Shown here: positions 61,801 to 64,000 of the stretch, in pieces
How positions within the stretch are numbered: the first letter of the stretch is position 1
Layout of the letters: each line of letters opens with the position of its first letter
Source of the DNA: Candidatus Poribacteria bacterium
Lineage (GTDB): Bacteria > Poribacteria > WGA-4E > PCPOR2b
Direction of reading: 5' to 3'
Assembly (NCBI GenBank): GCA_022826645.1
Contig: JAJDUM010000110.1
Span: 1 to 64,000, forward strand
Length of the DNA: 64,000 bases
Notes under the pieces: generated by a model
Seen by the model: the letters and a program-made list of their open reading frames with translations, nothing else
Database searches by the model: none
Told to the model about the DNA's origin: nothing
Made by a program: the position numbers and the translations under genes

Positions 61801-62580
61801 CACCACCTCGGTTGGACCCGTTCCGACTCGTTTCATTGACGGAATGGTTGGCGAATCGGTTCCGTACCTCGCAATTCCGATCAAAACACACACTGCCATG
61901 ACTAGCGAAAATAGAATTTTGCCAATCGCTGTGCCACTCCACGACGACGCCATCGTTGGCGACGGTATATGGTGAATTTGCTCCATGAATTGCATCAGAA
62001 AACCTCCTTTGAGTTTGTGGCTTTTCAAAAGCCTGCCATAGCGTTCAGACAGCGCGTTCCCAAGTTGCTGACGCGCACGATACAACTTGCCCTTGACCGT
62101 GTTGACAGAGACGCCGAGAAATTCGGAGATCTCCTTCAACGAATGGTCACCCATATAGAACATTGACACCGCAACTCGATTGTCATCGGGAAGTTCAGTG
62201 AGTGCCTGCTCTAAATCTACCCGCCACCCCTCTGTGGGAGCGGTATGCGCCGGTTCAATCTGTAGGGCATCGTCCGTGGCCTCCTCCAACGCGGTTTCAC
62301 GTTGACGTATTTTAATAATACTCACGAGGCGGCGTTTACACTCGTTGGACATAATCGTATAGAGCCAACTTCGGAACCGATGCGGATGCCGAAGTTGATA
62401 GAGACCGTGATATGCCCGCCAGAAAACCTCTTGCGTGACATCCTGTGCATCCTCTGCGTTCCGCACCTTTTGAAACGCGTAGGCGTAGACCATTTCTTGA
62501 TACTTGTGGACTAGCACCCCGAAGGCATCCCGATCTCCCGCTAGTGTTTGGGACACTAATTTTTCGTCGTCTGAACGCAT
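58867..62580 (-). CDS. Membrane-tethered ECF sigma factor with carboxypeptidase-regulatory repeats and redoxin-like C terminus
   Basis: A 1237-residue single protein. Residues ~10-85 form sigma region 2 (DAFGVLVHKYQEMVYAYAF, DAQDVTQEVFWRAY), ~125-172 region 4 (LPDDNRVAVSMFY, LGVSVNTVKGKLYRARQQL). A transmembrane helix at about 208-231 follows, then eight carboxypeptidase-regulatory-like beta repeats and a C-terminal TlpA/AhpC-like domain. The redoxin active site is FWNSVDFDLHRVC, so the CxxC pair is missing. ATG 62580 has GGGAGG in front. The topology implies a sigma factor held at the membrane and coupled to an outside sensor. There is no separate anti-sigma gene beside it. Confidence 0.85.
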   Translation of the reverse strand: MRSDDEKLVSQTLAGDRDAFGVLVHKYQEMVYAYAFQKVRNAEDAQDVTQEVFWRAYHGLYQLRHPHRFRSWLYTIMSNECKRRLVSIIKIRQRETALEEATDDALQIEPAHTAPTEGWRVDLEQALTELPDDNRVAVSMFYMGDHSLKEISEFLGVSVNTVKGKLYRARQQLGNALSERYGRLLKSHKLKGGFLMQFMEQIHHIPSPTMASSWSGTAIGKILFSLVMAVCVLIGIARYGTDSPTIPSMKRVGTGPTEVVLLGPTADSTRSSIPVAPVQTENRPPAGSSQTSGNQGRQLSDRRTTSEGSGSAQRAAAAKNESEKLIFSGRVINNNGAPVAGAEVRYAVSFYPLEGDAGSGYSSYYGPFFYTRTGVEGTFRFELSPSRLDWSPFDSKDMLSRLNIAVTHPDHAIWWQEIPFQSTADVEIQLEIPEVISGTVMNEAGDPIQNAEIQIQSVSRGDPILRDPGNSLNHNALPQPVTTDANGEFVLPGLPQGARISLDVKGPGYAKESRHSVPVSAKRLEFRLKREGRIEGRVSYAETGKPVRSGTISFQGTHLTEGWGEIRVNWWGNYRLKNIGPGTYRLSFAHGPKGWTAIAKEPITVSKGETVNVDLTLIRSGFITGQVTDQDTNEPIANHPIRLNDAARPEDFSLMGHYTRTDETGTYRFDAAPGRVIVHTTPPGGYQDLGQIERSNIRQIQKRVEVVEGETVIVDFQFSRGLKLIGRVLTETGEPVGGARISNTRYRREVYSISDASGRFTVAGLRAGQTLGLEAEHSGLRLHGMAEVEVEPGVPIEIRMKPYGRVKVSGRVVNRTGEPMPSANISLMRWDSQRHRGQDTTVTVTDGDGRFREIGLIVGDEYVISANAEGYRKAETEMFTAAVEMTQIADLVLLPVGSQFFIEGRITDTSGMPVRGARILIQQSSELWEARTDKNGDYRLEGLSMAVVIELDIDHPEYAHHQFNILKTNQRHDLILVKADGYLAGKVVDVDGKPIEQATVMVEAEEDPSSAYVYTGVHTNVLGEFELKHIKDPMVSIYAAKERNYKIFKDIGVNQRDLILTLTPPEPRPEPIPEKRAEREAQRSYFKDAEERSKTLANQPAPELSVAEWLSGSPTSIGDLKGKTVALHFWNSVDFDLHRVCLLDTLQEVYRAKGLVCITICPATAEVETVKQHITEQSLSHSIALDQPTTVVGADGETFDRYAIGWAPIVLINTAGEITGHTWDDELEDQIQILLAD

Positions 62581-62728
62581 AACAACCTCCCAATCCAAAA
62601 ACGAAAACAATATCCTGATGGGATGACGAGACTATATAACAACATAATTTGTTAGTTGGCTATCCATAGGATTTCCACTCAAGTTGCCTCTTGACAATTA
62701 CAATCCAACCTATTATGTAAAGGAGCTC

Positions 62729-63976
62729 TCATCTTTGTGAATCTTCCGGCGCGGCTAACACGTAGGCGTACTGTTCCCCAACGGCTACGCTCATGGGGCG
62801 ACACGCTTGAAGCGGCGCGATGGATACAAAGTTAATTCTATCTCCTTTACGAATTGCCTCCTGTTTAACAAGGCGGATAATAGAAAAGAACCCCTTCGCG
62901 TTAGTTACGTAAAGCAGATCCCCTGAAATTTGGAAATCTGTGACAGGGCCCATTGTCAACCTATCGTCAATATCTATCGTCTCGCACAGCTGATCTTGGT
63001 CAATTTGCTGCATCTTCCCAGCAGCGACAGCATACGCAACTGGCGGCTTGCTGCGAGTGAGGGCTTCTTGCCCTGTTGCGGAGAAGTGCTCGAGACATTC
63101 CCTCCCCATGTCATAGTAGTAAACACCTGTACTTATCCGAATATCACTAATTCTGTATGCGTCGTAAATCAGCAAATCGCAGGTCGTTGGAGTGCTTCTC
63201 AGGCTCGCCTGTACCACAAAATCAGACGATGCGCGGACTTTTTCCTGTAGGCTGCTGCGGAGTTGTAAAAAACCGCGTCGAGACAGGAGCTCTTCCGAGA
63301 GGCCTCCGAGAAAAGTATCGCCTGAAGTCGGAAGTAGAATCTGTTTCACACCGGGCCTTACCTCTTTCGGACTGAACAACCACCAGCGGGGCGATATTTC
63401 AACAACCTTGACGAGTCGCGCCCGTCCAAGAGCTATGGAAAAAATGTACAGGGAGTCATTCGCACCCATAACATAGAGGTGCAAACCACGAACATCAAAG
63501 TCTTTGATTGCGTTTCGCTGAGGTAAATACATGGTAGATTGAAGTACAGGGTGCGATGGCTGTGAAATATCGACGAGATGAAACTCTTGAGGGCTCGCTA
63601 CAACAAACTGGTTTCCAGAAATAACGGCTTTGCCGATTTCACCAGCAAACTCGATAGATGTCAAGTATGAGGAACGTTGTAAGCTAGAGACATCAATAAC
63701 GTGTAGGTGCCTTTCGGTCGTGACATACGCGTGTTTTCCTGAAATCACGACGGTGTTGTTTGGACGGGCGCGAAAGGGCAGATAAATAGAAACCTCTACT
63801 GTCGGATATTCCGCATCTTCCAGTTCTATAATAGTGAAGATGCTCTCTTGTGGTTTTGCGCAGGCAATCGTTTCCGGATCTGGCTTAACCTCTTTGACGC
63901 TACACCCAAAGTTCACAAATACGAAGCACGCCACACTCAGAAGAGCAAAGATTGATGGGGCAAAAACCTTTTTCAT
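62729..63976 (-). CDS. Beta-propeller (LVIVD-like) lipoprotein
   Basis: A 415-residue lipoprotein (lipobox NFGC25). Repeated strands such as HAYVTTERHLHVIDVSS, NQFVVASPQEFHLVDIS, LHLYVMGANDSLYIFS and LLYVTNAKGFFSIIRL resemble LVIVD-type propeller blades. Function is unknown; likely surface binding. Start after AGGAGGAAAGAAC. It lies upstream of the tethered sigma gene on the same strand (149-base gap), so the two might be co-regulated. Confidence 0.7.
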   Translation of the reverse strand: MKKVFAPSIFALLSVACFVFVNFGCSVKEVKPDPETIACAKPQESIFTIIELEDAEYPTVEVSIYLPFRARPNNTVVISGKHAYVTTERHLHVIDVSSLQRSSYLTSIEFAGEIGKAVISGNQFVVASPQEFHLVDISQPSHPVLQSTMYLPQRNAIKDFDVRGLHLYVMGANDSLYIFSIALGRARLVKVVEISPRWWLFSPKEVRPGVKQILLPTSGDTFLGGLSEELLSRRGFLQLRSSLQEKVRASSDFVVQASLRSTPTTCDLLIYDAYRISDIRISTGVYYYDMGRECLEHFSATGQEALTRSKPPVAYAVAAGKMQQIDQDQLCETIDIDDRLTMGPVTDFQISGDLLYVTNAKGFFSIIRLVKQEAIRKGDRINFVSIAPLQACRPMSVAVGEQYAYVLAAPEDSQR

Positions 63977-64000
63977 TGTTCTTTCCTCCTACTCTGTTAC

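Overview
The window is bacterial chromosomal DNA of balanced base composition, densely coding, with no rRNA, tRNA, CRISPR array or prophage that I could recognise. The mix points to a Gram-negative, possibly sponge-associated lineage such as Candidatus Poribacteria. The supporting features are TonB-dependent receptors and porins, many lipoproteins, eukaryote-like secreted WD40 propellers and C-type-lectin-like proteins, a PhyH dioxygenase, a BCCT osmolyte transporter, an ECF sigma factor fused to a long extracytoplasmic tail, and dispersed intergenic hairpin repeats. This assignment is an inference from gene content, not from a phylogenetic marker.

Layout. (1) 1-735: an IS3 transposase tail, hairpins and a broken small secreted gene. 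(2) 750-13172 and 18990-27168: an iron/heme acquisition island. It holds a porin, imelysin, a Nudix hydrolase, a di-haem oxidoreductase, bacterioferritin, a Rieske ferredoxin coupled to an IsdG/HmoA-type haem monooxygenase, a FecA-like receptor, a DUF4856 lipoprotein, a PepSY-TM protein, a second TonB receptor, a HemX/CcsA-like fragment, a HmuY-like lipoprotein and a split hmuTUV ABC importer. Four sites resemble the 19-bp Fur box. Two of them sit directly upstream of two nearly identical ~98-nt elements (8664-8762 and 19017-19114) that end in intrinsic terminators; these look like a Fur-controlled twin small RNA or leader. (3) 13213-18735: a surface-glycan cassette (GT-C-like membrane protein, UGM-like flavoprotein, UDP-glucose dehydrogenase, HddA-like sugar kinase) lying inside the iron island.

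(4) 27805-41658: an array of six secreted carboxypeptidase-regulatory-domain/C-type-lectin proteins in alternating type I / type II couplets, interleaved with three secreted WD40 propeller proteins. One lectin gene has an in-frame amber codon. (5) 42087-47316: an outer-membrane barrel, a BCCT transporter, PhyH and an integral membrane protein. (6) 47583-57765: eight consecutive paralogous type-1 periplasmic binding lipoproteins with no permease or ATPase in the window. Five of the intergenic gaps carry a hairpin repeat whose stem shows a compensatory swap, and the last copy has lost its lipobox cysteine. (7) 57811-63976: an endonuclease/exonuclease/phosphatase lipoprotein, a 1237-residue membrane-tethered ECF sigma factor and a beta-propeller lipoprotein.

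How the parts fit: the iron island would capture haem or ferric ligands at the outer membrane, carry them through a binding protein and ABC importer, cleave haem in the cytosol and store iron in bacterioferritin, under Fur-type control. The lectin, WD40 and binding-protein arrays look like surface or periplasmic recognition repertoires that grew by local tandem duplication.
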